The notes under the pieces were generated by a model. The model worked only from the letters and a program-made list of their open reading frames with translations. It was not told the origin of the DNA and made no database searches. This document shows positions 35,411 through 44,187 of a stretch of 64,000 bases of DNA, one piece after another. Every line of letters begins with the position of its first letter. Position 1 is the stretch's first letter. The translations under genes were made by a program, and so were the position numbers. The DNA comes from Acidilutibacter cellobiosedens (GTDB lineage: Bacteria > Bacillota > Clostridia > Tissierellales > Acidilutibacteraceae), in assembly GCF_004103715.1 (NCBI RefSeq), contig NZ_CP035282.1, forward strand, positions 1,354,673 to 1,418,672, in the 5' to 3' direction.

Positions 35411-37780
35411 ATGACATACAAATATATAAAATGGTTTGACGAAATCAGTAAAGAAGATATACCTATAGTAGGGGGAAAGGGAGCAAATTTAGGAGAACTG
35501 ACACAAAAGGGAGTAAGCGTACCGCCCGGGTTTTGTATTACTGCAAAAGCATATAGTGATTTTATATCGAAGGAAGAATTGGGAGATAAAATTAGAAGAA
35601 AGATAGAAGGATTAGATATAGAGGATTCAGCGAAGCTACAGATGAGAAGTTTGGAAATAAGGGATATTATTAATAATTCTCCTATGCCAAATGAAATAAA
35701 AGAGGAAATAGAAAGAGCATATAAAGAATTTAGTATAAAAACGAGAATTGAAAATCCATTTGTTGCTGTCAGAAGTTCTGCAACGGCCGAAGATTTACCT
35801 GAAGCTTCTTTTGCAGGTCAACAGGATACATACCTGCATATCAGCCGTATAGATGAAGTATTAAGGTACACCAGAAAATGCTGGGCATCTCTTTGGACAG
35901 CAAGAGCAATTTATTATAGAGAGAAACAAAATTTTGATCATTTTCAGGTTTCATTAAGTGTAGTCATTCAGAAGATGATTAACAGCGAAAAATCTGGGGT
36001 AATGTTTACGGCTAATCCCATAACAAATGATGTTAATCAGTTAATGATAAATGCCAGTTGGGGTTTGGGGGAAGCTGTTGTGTCGGGAACTGTTAGTCCG
36101 GATGAATATATTCTTGATAAATGCAATAAAAAAGTAGTCGAGAAGCATATTTCCGAAAAGGTTGTAATGGTAGTTAAAAACGAGGAAGATATCGGAACGG
36201 TGGAAGTAAGGGTATCGGACTTTTTAGGATATGATTTTATCAATAAGCAGTGTCTGACAGAAGAAGAAATAGATGAATTGGCCGAATATGGCATAAAAAT
36301 TGAAAATATCTATGAAAATTATGAAGATATCGAGTGGGGATTCGATAAGGATACAAAGAAATTATATATATTGCAGGCGAGACCTATTACTACATTAAAA
36401 AATAGAGTAAAGAAAGAGGTGAATTCTATGGGAGAAAAGAAAGAATTAAATGTACTTACTAAAGGATTATCGGCTTCGCCGGGAATTGCATGCGGAAATG
36501 TAAAGAATATTTCAAATATCAGCGAGATTTCAAGAATAGAAGATGGGGATGTTATTGTAACGGTGATGACTAATCCGGATATGGTCCCAGCCATGAGAAG
36601 AGCCCGTGCAGTAGTTACCGACGAGGGAGGAAGAACGTGCCATGCGGCAATTGTTTCAAGGGAATTGGGAATTCCATGTATAGTGGGAACTAAAACCGCT
36701 ACCGAAACTCTTAAGGAAGGAATGAGTATAACGGTAGATGCAACAAGGGGAGTAGTATATGAAGGAAAGGTATTTAAGAAGGAAAAAGAAGACACAGGGA
36801 AATCAGATATATCTTCCCAAAATCCCGCGGCATTAGACAATTTAGTATATCAATTGTCTCCTATTACGGCAACTAAAATATATATGAATTTGGGAGAACC
36901 TTCAATTATAAATAGATATAAAGAATTACCTTTCGATGGGATTGGACTTATGAGAACCGAATTTATATTTACTAATATGATAGGAGCCCATCCTATGTAT
37001 TTGGTTAAGACAAATCAAGGTAAAGTACTTATAGATAAGATGTCGGAAGGAATAACTACGGTTGCTCAAGCAATATATCCGAAGCCTATTGTTGTGAGAC
37101 TTAGTGATTTCAGGACTAACGAGTTCAGGGGTTTAAAAGGCGGAGATGAAGTAGAACCCGTTGAAAATAACCCCATGATAGGATGGAGAGGCGTATCACG
37201 ATATATATCTCCTGAATACGAGGAAGGTTTTAGACTTGAATGTAGGGCACTTAAGAAGGTAAGGGAGGAATACGGACTTACTAATGTTTGGGCGATGCTT
37301 CCATTTGTAAGGACTACTTGGGAACTGGTAAAGGTTAAGGAAATAATGGCATCGGAAGGACTGGTACAAGGAAATAATTTTAAATTGTGGATAATGGCAG
37401 AAGTTCCTTCCGTAGTATTTGAAGCAGAAGAGTTTGCTCAATTGGTTGATGGTTTCAGTATAGGAAGTAACGACCTTACTCAATTGATAATGGGAGCAGA
37501 CAGGGATTCCGGGATATTAAATAATATGGGTTATTTTGATGAAAGAAATGAAGCAGTAAAGAAAGCAATATCCATATTAATTAAAGCTACACATAAATAC
37601 GGAAAGACTATTTCCATATGCGGCCAAGGGCCGTCCCAATATCCTGAATTCGCAGAATTCTTAGTTCAAGAGGGAATTGACAGTATGAGCGTCAATCCTG
37701 ATACGGTCAATTATACCAGAAGGTTGGTTGCCTCTGTTGAACAGAGAATTATACTTAAGCAAGCAAGAAAATTAAAATAG
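35411..37780 (+). CDS. ppsA: Phosphoenolpyruvate synthase
   Basis: This 789-aa enzyme makes PEP from pyruvate and ATP (releasing AMP and Pi), feeding gluconeogenesis. The N-terminal ATP-grasp domain has GGKGANLGELT and VRSSATAEDLPEASFAGQQ. The swivelling phospho-His domain has H411 in GGRTCHAAIVSRE. The C-terminal TIM barrel has GIGLMRTEF, GSNDLTQL and CGQGPS. A clear GGGAGG lies upstream of ATG 35411. The order of domains and length match PpsA rather than pyruvate phosphate dikinase. Confidence 0.93.
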   Translation: MTYKYIKWFDEISKEDIPIVGGKGANLGELTQKGVSVPPGFCITAKAYSDFISKEELGDKIRRKIEGLDIEDSAKLQMRSLEIRDIINNSPMPNEIKEEIERAYKEFSIKTRIENPFVAVRSSATAEDLPEASFAGQQDTYLHISRIDEVLRYTRKCWASLWTARAIYYREKQNFDHFQVSLSVVIQKMINSEKSGVMFTANPITNDVNQLMINASWGLGEAVVSGTVSPDEYILDKCNKKVVEKHISEKVVMVVKNEEDIGTVEVRVSDFLGYDFINKQCLTEEEIDELAEYGIKIENIYENYEDIEWGFDKDTKKLYILQARPITTLKNRVKKEVNSMGEKKELNVLTKGLSASPGIACGNVKNISNISEISRIEDGDVIVTVMTNPDMVPAMRRARAVVTDEGGRTCHAAIVSRELGIPCIVGTKTATETLKEGMSITVDATRGVVYEGKVFKKEKEDTGKSDISSQNPAALDNLVYQLSPITATKIYMNLGEPSIINRYKELPFDGIGLMRTEFIFTNMIGAHPMYLVKTNQGKVLIDKMSEGITTVAQAIYPKPIVVRLSDFRTNEFRGLKGGDEVEPVENNPMIGWRGVSRYISPEYEEGFRLECRALKKVREEYGLTNVWAMLPFVRTTWELVKVKEIMASEGLVQGNNFKLWIMAEVPSVVFEAEEFAQLVDGFSIGSNDLTQLIMGADRDSGILNNMGYFDERNEAVKKAISILIKATHKYGKTISICGQGPSQYPEFAEFLVQEGIDSMSVNPDTVNYTRRLVASVEQRIILKQARKLK

Positions 37781-37798
37781 ACAGATAGACCCTATTAT

Positions 37799-37835
37799 AG
37801 GCTGATATTTTGGTAGAATATCAGCCTACTTTTTA
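37799..37835. terminator. Hairpin between ppsA and a small minus-strand gene
   Basis: A near-perfect 12-bp stem (TAGGCTGATATT and complement) with T-run on the plus strand ends ppsA. Its right arm overlaps the stop of the minus-strand gene, so it acts in both directions. Confidence 0.75.
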
Positions 37836-37993
37836 TTTTCTTCCACCCATTTTTTGGCTTCTATAACTCCTCTGAGACTTGGTATGGATACTTTAGATTC
37901 AGGTTTTAATTTTTCCGTATCGTCATAAGCATTCATACTTTGAGGTTCAATGGGCATATCGGGTTTTTTAACCTTTGTTTTTTTCTTTTTCAT
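37826..37993 (-). CDS. Small DUF3787-like spore-type protein
   Basis: This is a 55-aa hydrophilic protein. It begins MKKKKTKVKKPDMP and ends LRGVIEAKKWVEENKK; the core contains SKVSIPSLRGVIEAKKWV. The ribosome site GAGGTG at 7 bases from the ATG supports it. The PSxxxVxxAKxWVxxN end resembles DUF3787, a clostridial family with a spore-surface member. The family call is from memory of the motif. Confidence 0.65.
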   Translation of the reverse strand: MKKKKTKVKKPDMPIEPQSMNAYDDTEKLKPESKVSIPSLRGVIEAKKWVEENKK

Positions 37994-38120
37994 ATTTTCA
38001 CCTCTTCCATTACTTATTATTTACATATCAGAAAATAAAATTCCGGGATAAACTTATTTTTTAAAAGAATCATTTATGGTAGACTAATAGGTGAATTCGA
38101 ATTATAAGGGGGATGAAGAT

Positions 38121-38714
38121 ATGGACTTCAAGGAATTAGATAGGGAAATTGAATTTATTGTAGAACTGGACAAGATGAAGAGCATATTCAGACAGACGAG
38201 TCTTATAAACGGTACAAGGAGAGAAAATGATGCGGAACACTCTTGGCATTTAGCATTGATGACTATGATATTATCGGAATATGCCGATAACAAGATTGAT
38301 GAATTTAAGGTAATAAAGATGGTGGTGATCCATGATTTGGTCGAAATATACGCAGGAGATACATTTTGTTATGATGAGAAAGGAAATATGGATAAAAAAG
38401 AAAGAGAACTTAAAGCAGCGGAGAAAATATTCGGAATGATTCCGGGGAAGAAAGGAGAAGAATTGAGGTCCCTTTGGGAGGAATTTGAGGCAATGAAAAC
38501 GGATGAAGCCTTATTTGCAGCTTCCATGGACAGACTTCAACCCTTTATAATGAATTATAATTCTTCGGGAGGAACATGGAAAAAATTTAATATTTCAAAA
38601 AAACAGATACTTAATAGAATTGCCCCGTTGAAAAGAAGTTCAAAAGTGCTTAATGATTATGCGGAGAGACTAATTGAAGATTCTTTCAAGAAAGGATATA
38701 TAACTAAAGAATAA
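38121..38714 (+). CDS. HD domain hydrolase (YfbR-like 5'-nucleotidase family)
   Basis: This 197-aa protein of the HD superfamily has metal ligands visible in RRENDAEHSWHLA, VIHDLVEIYAGDT and MDRLQPFI. Members remove phosphate from deoxynucleotides or act on other small phosphates. ATG 38121 is chosen because GGGGG lies about 10 bases upstream; the reading ten codons earlier has no site. It stands alone. Confidence 0.85.
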   Translation: MDFKELDREIEFIVELDKMKSIFRQTSLINGTRRENDAEHSWHLALMTMILSEYADNKIDEFKVIKMVVIHDLVEIYAGDTFCYDEKGNMDKKERELKAAEKIFGMIPGKKGEELRSLWEEFEAMKTDEALFAASMDRLQPFIMNYNSSGGTWKKFNISKKQILNRIAPLKRSSKVLNDYAERLIEDSFKKGYITKE

Positions 38715-38894
38715 GAACTATATTTTATTTGTCAAATTCAAATTTGTATGATATTTCTGCTTGCGATTAAGAAAGTAAGGTATGTTGGTGTAATCTGAAA
38801 GCTAATAGTATTATACAGCAGTGATTATCAATAGAAATAAGTAATAACGCTTTGTTTTCAAAAGCTGCTATAAATAAGAAAAGGAGACATTAGT

Positions 38895-39497
38895 ATGAAA
38901 ACAATTAGACTGGTTCAGGAAACAGATGCCGCAGAAATTCTGGCAATATATGAGTTCTACATTAAAGAAACAGCTATTACTTTTGAATGTGAGACTCCTT
39001 CCTTAGATGAATTTAGAAATCGCATAAAGGAAATATCATCCGAATATCCTTATATAGTCTGCTTGTCGGATAAAAAAATTATTGGATACGCATATGCGCA
39101 CAGACAAATGGAGCGGGCTGCGTATCAATGGAATGCAGAGTTGTCTGTGTACATTGATAAAAACTGTTTGCGCTGCGGAGTGGGCAAAGCACTTTACAAT
39201 ACCTTGATTGAGATATTGCAGATGCAAAATGTGCGCAACGTATATGGGGGCATTACATCTCCTAACGAAAATAGCAAAAAATTGCATGAACACCTCGGAT
39301 TTAAAAAATTAGGTGTATACCACAACACAGGATATAAGTGCGGCGCATGGCATGATGTTGCATGGTTTGAAAAGACTATTGGAAATTACGATCTTGACCC
39401 TAAACCATTCTTATCAATTCGAGAAATTGACAAGAAAACAATTATGGAAATATTGAATCGTCATAATGAATTGCTTAATTCCATGTTAGCAGAATAA
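38895..39497 (+). CDS. GNAT N-acetyltransferase (phosphinothricin acetyltransferase-like)
   Basis: This is a 200-aa cytosolic acetyltransferase of the GNAT fold. RLVQETDAAEILAIYEFYI, ITFECETPSL, GYAYAHRQMERAAYQWNAELSVYID and the acetyl-CoA loop RCGVGKALYNTL match the Pat/YwnH-like branch, which acetylates amino groups such as that of phosphinothricin or methionine sulfoximine. The extra 30-residue C-terminus is not part of the core. GC content is slightly higher than in neighbouring genes, suggesting possible transfer. AAGGAGAC precedes the ATG. Confidence 0.85.
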   Translation: MKTIRLVQETDAAEILAIYEFYIKETAITFECETPSLDEFRNRIKEISSEYPYIVCLSDKKIIGYAYAHRQMERAAYQWNAELSVYIDKNCLRCGVGKALYNTLIEILQMQNVRNVYGGITSPNENSKKLHEHLGFKKLGVYHNTGYKCGAWHDVAWFEKTIGNYDLDPKPFLSIREIDKKTIMEILNRHNELLNSMLAE

Positions 39498-39541
39498 CAT
39501 GGGGCAATGTTGACAATCTCAGATAATTCAGTATAGCCTGC

Positions 39542-39571
39542 AAAAAAATGCGCCTTAGCGCATTTTTTTGT
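39542..39571. terminator. Bidirectional terminator
   Basis: A perfect 12-bp stem (39542-39553 with 39558-39569) flanked by A7 and T7 lies between the acetyltransferase and the convergent metQ. Confidence 0.88.
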
Positions 39572-39616
39572 TATGGAACTATATATGCAATTGGTAATTG
39601 TGTATTTTTCAAAGTT

Positions 39617-40414
39617 CTAAAATGCAGGGATTACTCCGCCATTATATTTTTCTTCAATGAATTTTTTTACCTTTTCGCTTTGGAGAGCTTTTATTAATTT
39701 CTGGAATTTTTCTTGGTTTTCTTCTCCGCCTCTTACAGCAACTATATTAGCATAAGGGGAGCTTTTATCTTCAAGTATTAAAGCATTTTTCGTAGGAACA
39801 AGATTAGCTTCAAGGGCATAATTTCCGTTGATTACAGCACCATCTACATCTCCGAGTACTCTTGGCAATTGAGCGGCTTCCAATGCCTCAAATTTTAAGT
39901 TCTTTGGATTTTCTGCGATATCATTTTCTGTAGACAAAATATTATCCGGATCTTTTAATTTTATTATTCCGTTTTCCTGAAGAAGCAGAAGTGCTCTTCC
40001 TCCGTTTGTAGGATCATTTGGAATCGCAATGGTACTTCCGTTGGGAATTTCATCTATGGATTTGTATTTTTTGGAATATAATCCCATGGGTTCAATATGA
40101 ACAGCACCTATAGATACGATATTTATATTTTGCTTTTCTTTAAATTCGTTCATATAAGGGAGATGTTGAAAGAAATTAGCATCGATTTCTTTGTCGGCTA
40201 AGGCCGTATTTGGCTTTACATAGTCGGTAAATTCAATTACTTCGAGTTTAATTCCCTCTTTTTCTAAATCATCTTTAATCAAATCTACAATTGCTTTGTG
40301 AGGTTCGGGAGAAACTCCGATTTTTATTACATTTTCTGCACTTTCTTTTTTCCCGCACCCGGTGAGCAAAGTAAAAATTAAAATGGCAATTAATATTAAA
40401 CTGAATTTTTTCAT
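39617..40414 (-). CDS. metQ: MetQ, methionine-binding lipoprotein
   Basis: This 265-aa NlpA/MetQ family lipoprotein has a signal peptide with lipobox LLTGC (C20). It would capture D/L-methionine outside the membrane for MetNI. Family motifs include IGVSPEPHKAIVD, FTDYVKPNTALADKEIDANFFQH, IPNDPTNGGRALLLL and a C-terminal NGGVIPAF. It is the last gene of the metNIQ operon under a SAM-I riboswitch. Confidence 0.95.
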   Translation of the reverse strand: MKKFSLILIAILIFTLLTGCGKKESAENVIKIGVSPEPHKAIVDLIKDDLEKEGIKLEVIEFTDYVKPNTALADKEIDANFFQHLPYMNEFKEKQNINIVSIGAVHIEPMGLYSKKYKSIDEIPNGSTIAIPNDPTNGGRALLLLQENGIIKLKDPDNILSTENDIAENPKNLKFEALEAAQLPRVLGDVDGAVINGNYALEANLVPTKNALILEDKSSPYANIVAVRGGEENQEKFQKLIKALQSEKVKKFIEEKYNGGVIPAF

Positions 40415-40426
40415 TATAATTCCTCC

Positions 40427-41068
40427 TTATTTTTTATTTAATTTGTGAGCCAATTTATTGCCAAATAGCTGTATTCCCTGAACCAGAATAATAATTATTA
40501 TTACGGAAACTACCATTATGTCGGTTTGAAATCCATAGAGCCCATATCTTATGGCCAGATTTCCCAAACCACCTCCTCCGATAGCTCCTGCCATAGCAGA
40601 ATAGCCGATTAAATTGATAACAGTTAGGGTAATTCCTGACACTAAGGAAGGCATAGCTTCGGGAATCAATACTTTAAATATGATTTGTCTGACTGTAGCT
40701 CCCATGGCTAAACTTGCTTCCACGACTCCTTTATCTACCTTTTTTAATGCCTCTTCTATTACTCTTGCAACGAATGGAGCGGCAGAAATGGAAAGAGGGA
40801 CAATTGTAGCAGTCGTTCCGATGGTCGTTCCCACAATAATTCTGGATACGGGAAAAACGAGGATCATGAGTATGATAAAAGGAAAGGATCTTAGAATATT
40901 GATTATTCCTTCCAGAATCTGATTTAACATAAGCTTCTCCCATATTCCGCCTCTTTCGGTAATTGTTAATAATACACCTAAAGGGAATCCTAAAAGGAGA
41001 GAAAATATAGTAGAGAAAAATACCATATATATAGTTTCTAAAGTTGCTTCATATACCAGTTGCCCCAT
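40427..41068 (-). CDS. metI: MetI, methionine ABC permease
   Basis: This 213-aa permease has five membrane helices. The EAA-type docking loop VEASLAMGATVRQIIFKVLIPEAMP contacts MetN, and IGYSAMAGAIGGGGLGNLAIRYG is a MetI hallmark. It starts directly after the metN stop codon, so translation is coupled. Confidence 0.95.
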   Translation of the reverse strand: MGQLVYEATLETIYMVFFSTIFSLLLGFPLGVLLTITERGGIWEKLMLNQILEGIINILRSFPFIILMILVFPVSRIIVGTTIGTTATIVPLSISAAPFVARVIEEALKKVDKGVVEASLAMGATVRQIIFKVLIPEAMPSLVSGITLTVINLIGYSAMAGAIGGGGLGNLAIRYGLYGFQTDIMVVSVIIIIILVQGIQLFGNKLAHKLNKK

Positions 41069-42073
41069 TTAAATCACCTCGAAATTGATACCTTGATTAT
41101 TAAGCCAAGATAGGGACTTTTCTATTTCTTCATTTTCTCCGTCTACTTGAACAATCAAATATCCAACGCTCGTTTTATTTAGATCGTAAATATTTCCGGA
41201 AAGTATGTTTACAGAAATATTAAATTTTTTTATCATATCGGATACAACCGGTTTTCTTGCGTTTTCTTTACTAAAGCTTAGTCTTATTAATTTTCCGTGA
41301 TCAATTTTAGGCAGTGGAACGAATTCATCGGTGTTTATATTCAGGCTGTTTATAAAAGAACGACTAATTTTTGTCTTAGGATGTCTGAATAATTCTTCGA
41401 CAGTATTTGATTCTATTATTTTACCGTTTTCTATGATAGCGACTCTGTCACAAATATCCTTAACCACTTCCATTTGATGAGTAATCATGATTATGGTGAC
41501 ATTGAATTCATCTCTTATTTTTTTTAGCAATGCCAAAATCGATTTGGTGGTTATCGGATCCAATGCGGAAGTACCTTCATCACTGAGGAGTACTTTAGGG
41601 TTATTTGCTAATGCTCTTCCTACTGCTACTCTTTGTTTTTGACCCCCGCTTAACTGGGCTGGATAGGAATTTATTTTATCTTCTAATTCAACATATTTCA
41701 CGAGTTCTTTTGTTCTTTTATCTATGTCTTTTTTATCCATTTTTTCCAATCGCAATGGAAAGGCTATATTATCGTATACATTTTTTGAGGAAAGAAGGTT
41801 AAAGCTCTGAAATATCATTCCTATTCCCTTTCTTTCTTCTCTCAGTTCATTTTTATTCAAATTTGTGATATTCACATTATCAATTATTATTTTTCCGCTG
41901 TCAGGTTCTTCAAGACGATTTATACATCTGATAAGAGTTGATTTACCTGCACCGCTCAACCCTATTATTCCAAATATCTCACCTTTTTCTATGTTTAAAT
42001 TTATATTTTTTAAAGCAATAATTTTTTTATTATCTTGTATATAAGTTTTTGATAAGTTTTCAATGGTAATCAA
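41069..42073 (-). CDS. metN: MetN, methionine ABC transporter ATPase
   Basis: This is a 334-aa ATPase. Walker A is GLSGAGKST, Q-loop FQSFNLLSSKNV, signature LSGGQKQRVAVGRA, Walker B VLLSDEGTSALD, and switch His in THQ. A C-terminal ACT-like domain (about 260-334) senses methionine and closes the transporter. TTG 42073 is preferred (AAAGGGG 8 bases upstream, product MITIENLSKTY); GTG 42082 overlaps the ribosome site. Confidence 0.93.
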   Translation of the reverse strand: MITIENLSKTYIQDNKKIIALKNINLNIEKGEIFGIIGLSGAGKSTLIRCINRLEEPDSGKIIIDNVNITNLNKNELREERKGIGMIFQSFNLLSSKNVYDNIAFPLRLEKMDKKDIDKRTKELVKYVELEDKINSYPAQLSGGQKQRVAVGRALANNPKVLLSDEGTSALDPITTKSILALLKKIRDEFNVTIIMITHQMEVVKDICDRVAIIENGKIIESNTVEELFRHPKTKISRSFINSLNINTDEFVPLPKIDHGKLIRLSFSKENARKPVVSDMIKKFNISVNILSGNIYDLNKTSVGYLIVQVDGENEEIEKSLSWLNNQGINFEVI

Positions 42074-42156
42074 CAAATTCACCCCTTTAAAGAATTACTC
42101 TGTGAAGTAATAAAGACAATAAAATACCTCTCTCAATGATTTAAGGTTTTTTAAAT

Positions 42157-42295
42157 AAAAAAACCTCTTTTCGGAAGAAAGAGGACTATATCCCCTCTCA
42201 TCTCTCGGCAAGTATTACCGTAGGAATTGGCACCTTGTATTTACACAGGTTGCCGGGTTTCATCGGGCCAGTCCCTCCACCTCTCTAGATAAGAG
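42157..42295 (-). promoter_or_regulatory. SAM-I riboswitch with terminator, upstream of metNIQ
   Basis: On the minus strand the aptamer (42295 down to about 42195) has P1 CTCTTAT/ATGAGAG, AGAGAGGTGGAGGGA, GGCCC, GATGAAACCCGGCAACC, and AAGGTGCCAATTCC, all SAM-I (S-box) hallmarks. It is followed by a terminator hairpin (about 42185-42157: GTCCTCTTTC, loop, GAAAAGAGG, then seven T). S-adenosylmethionine binding should stop transcription of metN-metI-metQ. Confidence 0.96.
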
Positions 42296-42531
42296 TTTAA
42301 ACTTACTATTAATTTGTATAATAAATATTCTAATAGTAATTTAAGTTTTTGTCAATATTTTTTAAAAATTAAAAACTATGTTTCCATTAAAAATTTTTTT
42401 ATAATATTTTATTATAGTTAAAGTATTTTTCTATGAATAAAAAACTATTCTAAAATCTTAAATGAATAATAGACAAACTAAAGACACAAAATATTTAAGG
42501 AACAAAATATTTTGTGGAAAGGAGAAATTTT

Positions 42532-42738
42532 ATGGCGCTTAAAAATACTGTTAATTTAGGAAATATTAATCAAAGTGAACTTCAAAGCATAAGGGAAATT
42601 GCAAGTTGTCATCAAACGATGGCTGCCAAATTTGATCTATACTCTAATCAATGTCACGATGCTCAGCTTAAACAGATGTTTAAGCAGTCCGGGCAAGATG
42701 CTCAAACTACCGCATCTAATTTAACAAATTCACTATAA
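42532..42738 (+). CDS. Small Gln-rich coat-type protein
   Basis: This 68-aa protein contains INQSELQSIREIASCHQTMAAKF and SNQCHDAQLKQMFKQSGQDA, an alpha-helical hairpin resembling the CotF/ferritin-like helices of small spore coat proteins. Two Cys-His pairs (SCHQ, QCHD) stand out and could bind metal. AAAGGAG precedes ATG 42532. The next gene, a CotF-like protein, is 18 bases away, supporting a coat role. Confidence 0.7.
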   Translation: MALKNTVNLGNINQSELQSIREIASCHQTMAAKFDLYSNQCHDAQLKQMFKQSGQDAQTTASNLTNSL

Positions 42739-42756
42739 AAATTAAGGAGGGATAAT

Positions 42757-43035
42757 ATGCAAGAAAAAGATATGGTAAGTGATGTTTTGACAGGAACGAA
42801 AGCCAGTATAGAATCTTATACCAAAGCTATAACGGAATGTTCCAATCAGCAATTGAGGAGCACATTGCAGCAACTTAGAAATGAAGCGGAACAATTTCAA
42901 TATCAGTTATTCCAAATAGCAGAAAAAAAAGGATACTATAATCCGGCTCCTCCTGCTGATCAAAAATCTATTCAGACTGTTAAAACCGGCCTTTCATCTG
43001 GAATGTCCGGGACTTCAGGAATGAATATGCATTAA
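42757..43035 (+). CDS. CotF-like spore coat protein
   Basis: This 92-aa protein contains MVSDVLTGTKASIESYTKAITE and LRNEAEQFQYQLFQIAEKKGYYNPAPPA, the Coat_F family pattern including the KGYYxPAxPA end. A Gly-Ser-Met tail follows. It is expected in the spore coat. It has an AAGGAGG site and probably forms an operon with the preceding small gene. Confidence 0.85.
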   Translation: MQEKDMVSDVLTGTKASIESYTKAITECSNQQLRSTLQQLRNEAEQFQYQLFQIAEKKGYYNPAPPADQKSIQTVKTGLSSGMSGTSGMNMH

Positions 43036-43062
43036 ATCCAAATAGGAGAATATACTTTTTTG

Positions 43063-43107
43063 AAATCCCTTGAAATGAGATAATATTTCATTTCAAGGGA
43101 TTTTTAG
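43063..43107 (+). terminator. Terminator of the coat gene pair
   Basis: A 16-bp near-perfect stem (43063-43078 with 43088-43103) ends in a T-run. Confidence 0.85.
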
Positions 43108-43233
43108 AATGGAAACAATTGATTAGATATTTCTAATGTATTGAATATAAAATACACTTGAGTTAAAATATATTAGGATGTCTTCAACATTTGAAGCATG
43201 AGACTTAAATAAATTTGCAGGAGGGTCAAGGCA

Positions 43234-43890
43234 ATGGATTTATTGTTAACTATTTTTGACATGGACGGATTGATGTTTGATACAGAAAGAATATCATACG
43301 AAGCTTGGAAGGTAGCAGCTGAAAAGTATAAATTTGAGATAAGTTCAGAAACATATGAAGGGCTTATATGTAAAACAGAAGAAGATCTATTAAAAGAACT
43401 GAGATACATATATGGGGAAGCTGCTCCTATAAATGAATGGAGAAATTATATGAAGAAGGTAAGAGGAGAGATTATAGATAAGAATAAGACCGTCCGTAAA
43501 AAGAAAGGGCTGGATTCTCTGATAAATTTTTTAAGGAATAAAGATATTAAAATTGCTGTGGCATCTTCAAGTTATCGGAAAACTGTAGAAAAATATTTAA
43601 AACTTGAAAATTTGACGGACCATATAGATATAATTGTTTCCGGAGACGAGGTTTTAAACGGTAAACCGAATCCCGAAATATTACTAAAGGCTTGTAGCAA
43701 AGCCAATGTGGATACTTCAAAAGCGTTAGTTTTGGAAGATTCTTTACCGGGGATAAAAGCTGCAAAAAATGCAGGGATTAATGTTTTTCTTGTTCCCGAT
43801 ATGGTAAGAAACAAAGAAATTGAATCTTCAGCAGACAAGGTATTTAATAGTTTGGAAGAAGTTCGAATATATTTATCTTCTGTATTATAA
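43234..43890 (+). CDS. HAD superfamily hydrolase (beta-phosphoglucomutase-like)
   Basis: This is a 218-aa HAD phosphatase: nucleophile motif FDMDGLMFDTE, motif II VASSSYR, the Lys in GKPNPEI and the acidic pair in LVLEDSLPGIKAA. A four-helix cap (about 17-85) fits the beta-PGM/phosphatase subfamily. The substrate is unknown. The AGGAGGG site is close, and the gene stands alone. Confidence 0.9.
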   Translation: MDLLLTIFDMDGLMFDTERISYEAWKVAAEKYKFEISSETYEGLICKTEEDLLKELRYIYGEAAPINEWRNYMKKVRGEIIDKNKTVRKKKGLDSLINFLRNKDIKIAVASSSYRKTVEKYLKLENLTDHIDIIVSGDEVLNGKPNPEILLKACSKANVDTSKALVLEDSLPGIKAAKNAGINVFLVPDMVRNKEIESSADKVFNSLEEVRIYLSSVL

Positions 43891-43930
43891 AAATTAGAAA
43901 AATGGATATATAAAACAAAAAATATTTTTC

Positions 43931-43959
43931 TTGAAAGATTAATTATTCTATGTTAGAAT
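43931..43959 (+). promoter_or_regulatory. Promoter of tRNA-Leu (and probably the pyr operon)
   Basis: TTGAAA (43931-43936), a 17-base spacer and TAGAAT (43954-43959) lie 10 bases before the tRNA 5' end. No terminator separates the tRNA from the pyr leader (17 bases on), so both may share this promoter. Confidence 0.7.
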
Positions 43960-43969
43960 ATATGTAATT

Positions 43970-44046
43970 GCACGAGTGACGGAATTGGCATACGTATACG
44001 ATTCAGGTTCGTAGTTTTGAGGGTTCGAGTCCCTCCTTGTGCACCA
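43970..44046 (+). tRNA. tRNA-Leu (CAG), with short variable loop
   Basis: A 77-base cloverleaf: acceptor GCACGAG/CTTGTGC (one G-T pair), D stem ACG/CGT with Leu-type loop GAATTGGCATA, anticodon stem TACGA/TCGTA with loop TTCAGGT (anticodon CAG), T arm GAGGG-TTCGAGT-CCCTC, discriminator A and encoded CCA. The variable region is only five bases (GTTTT), whereas bacterial tRNA-Leu normally has a long variable arm. Confidence 0.85.
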
Positions 44047-44061
44047 TAAAAATACCTTTAA

Positions 44062-44180
44062 ATTGATCCTGAGAGATCAAAAAGGAAAGTATAGGCAAGC
44101 TAAGCTGTGCCTTCCTTTTGAGGAAGGTTTTTTTATGTCCTTTTCATTTAAAATAGTCCAGTGAGGCTAAAAAGGAGGGA
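44062..44180 (+). promoter_or_regulatory. PyrR attenuator leader of the pyr operon
   Basis: Two PyrR-type binding loops are visible: GATCCTGAGAGATCAAAAAG (44065-44084) and AGTCCAGTGAGGCTAAAAAG (44155-44174), the second overlapping the pyrB ribosome site. Between them lies a terminator (44110-44127 stem CCTTCCT/AGGAAGG, then seven T) whose left arm can instead pair with AAAAGGAAAG upstream as an antiterminator. Uridine nucleotides bound to PyrR should favour termination. pyrR itself is not in the window. Confidence 0.75.
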
Positions 44181-44187
44181 ATATAAA

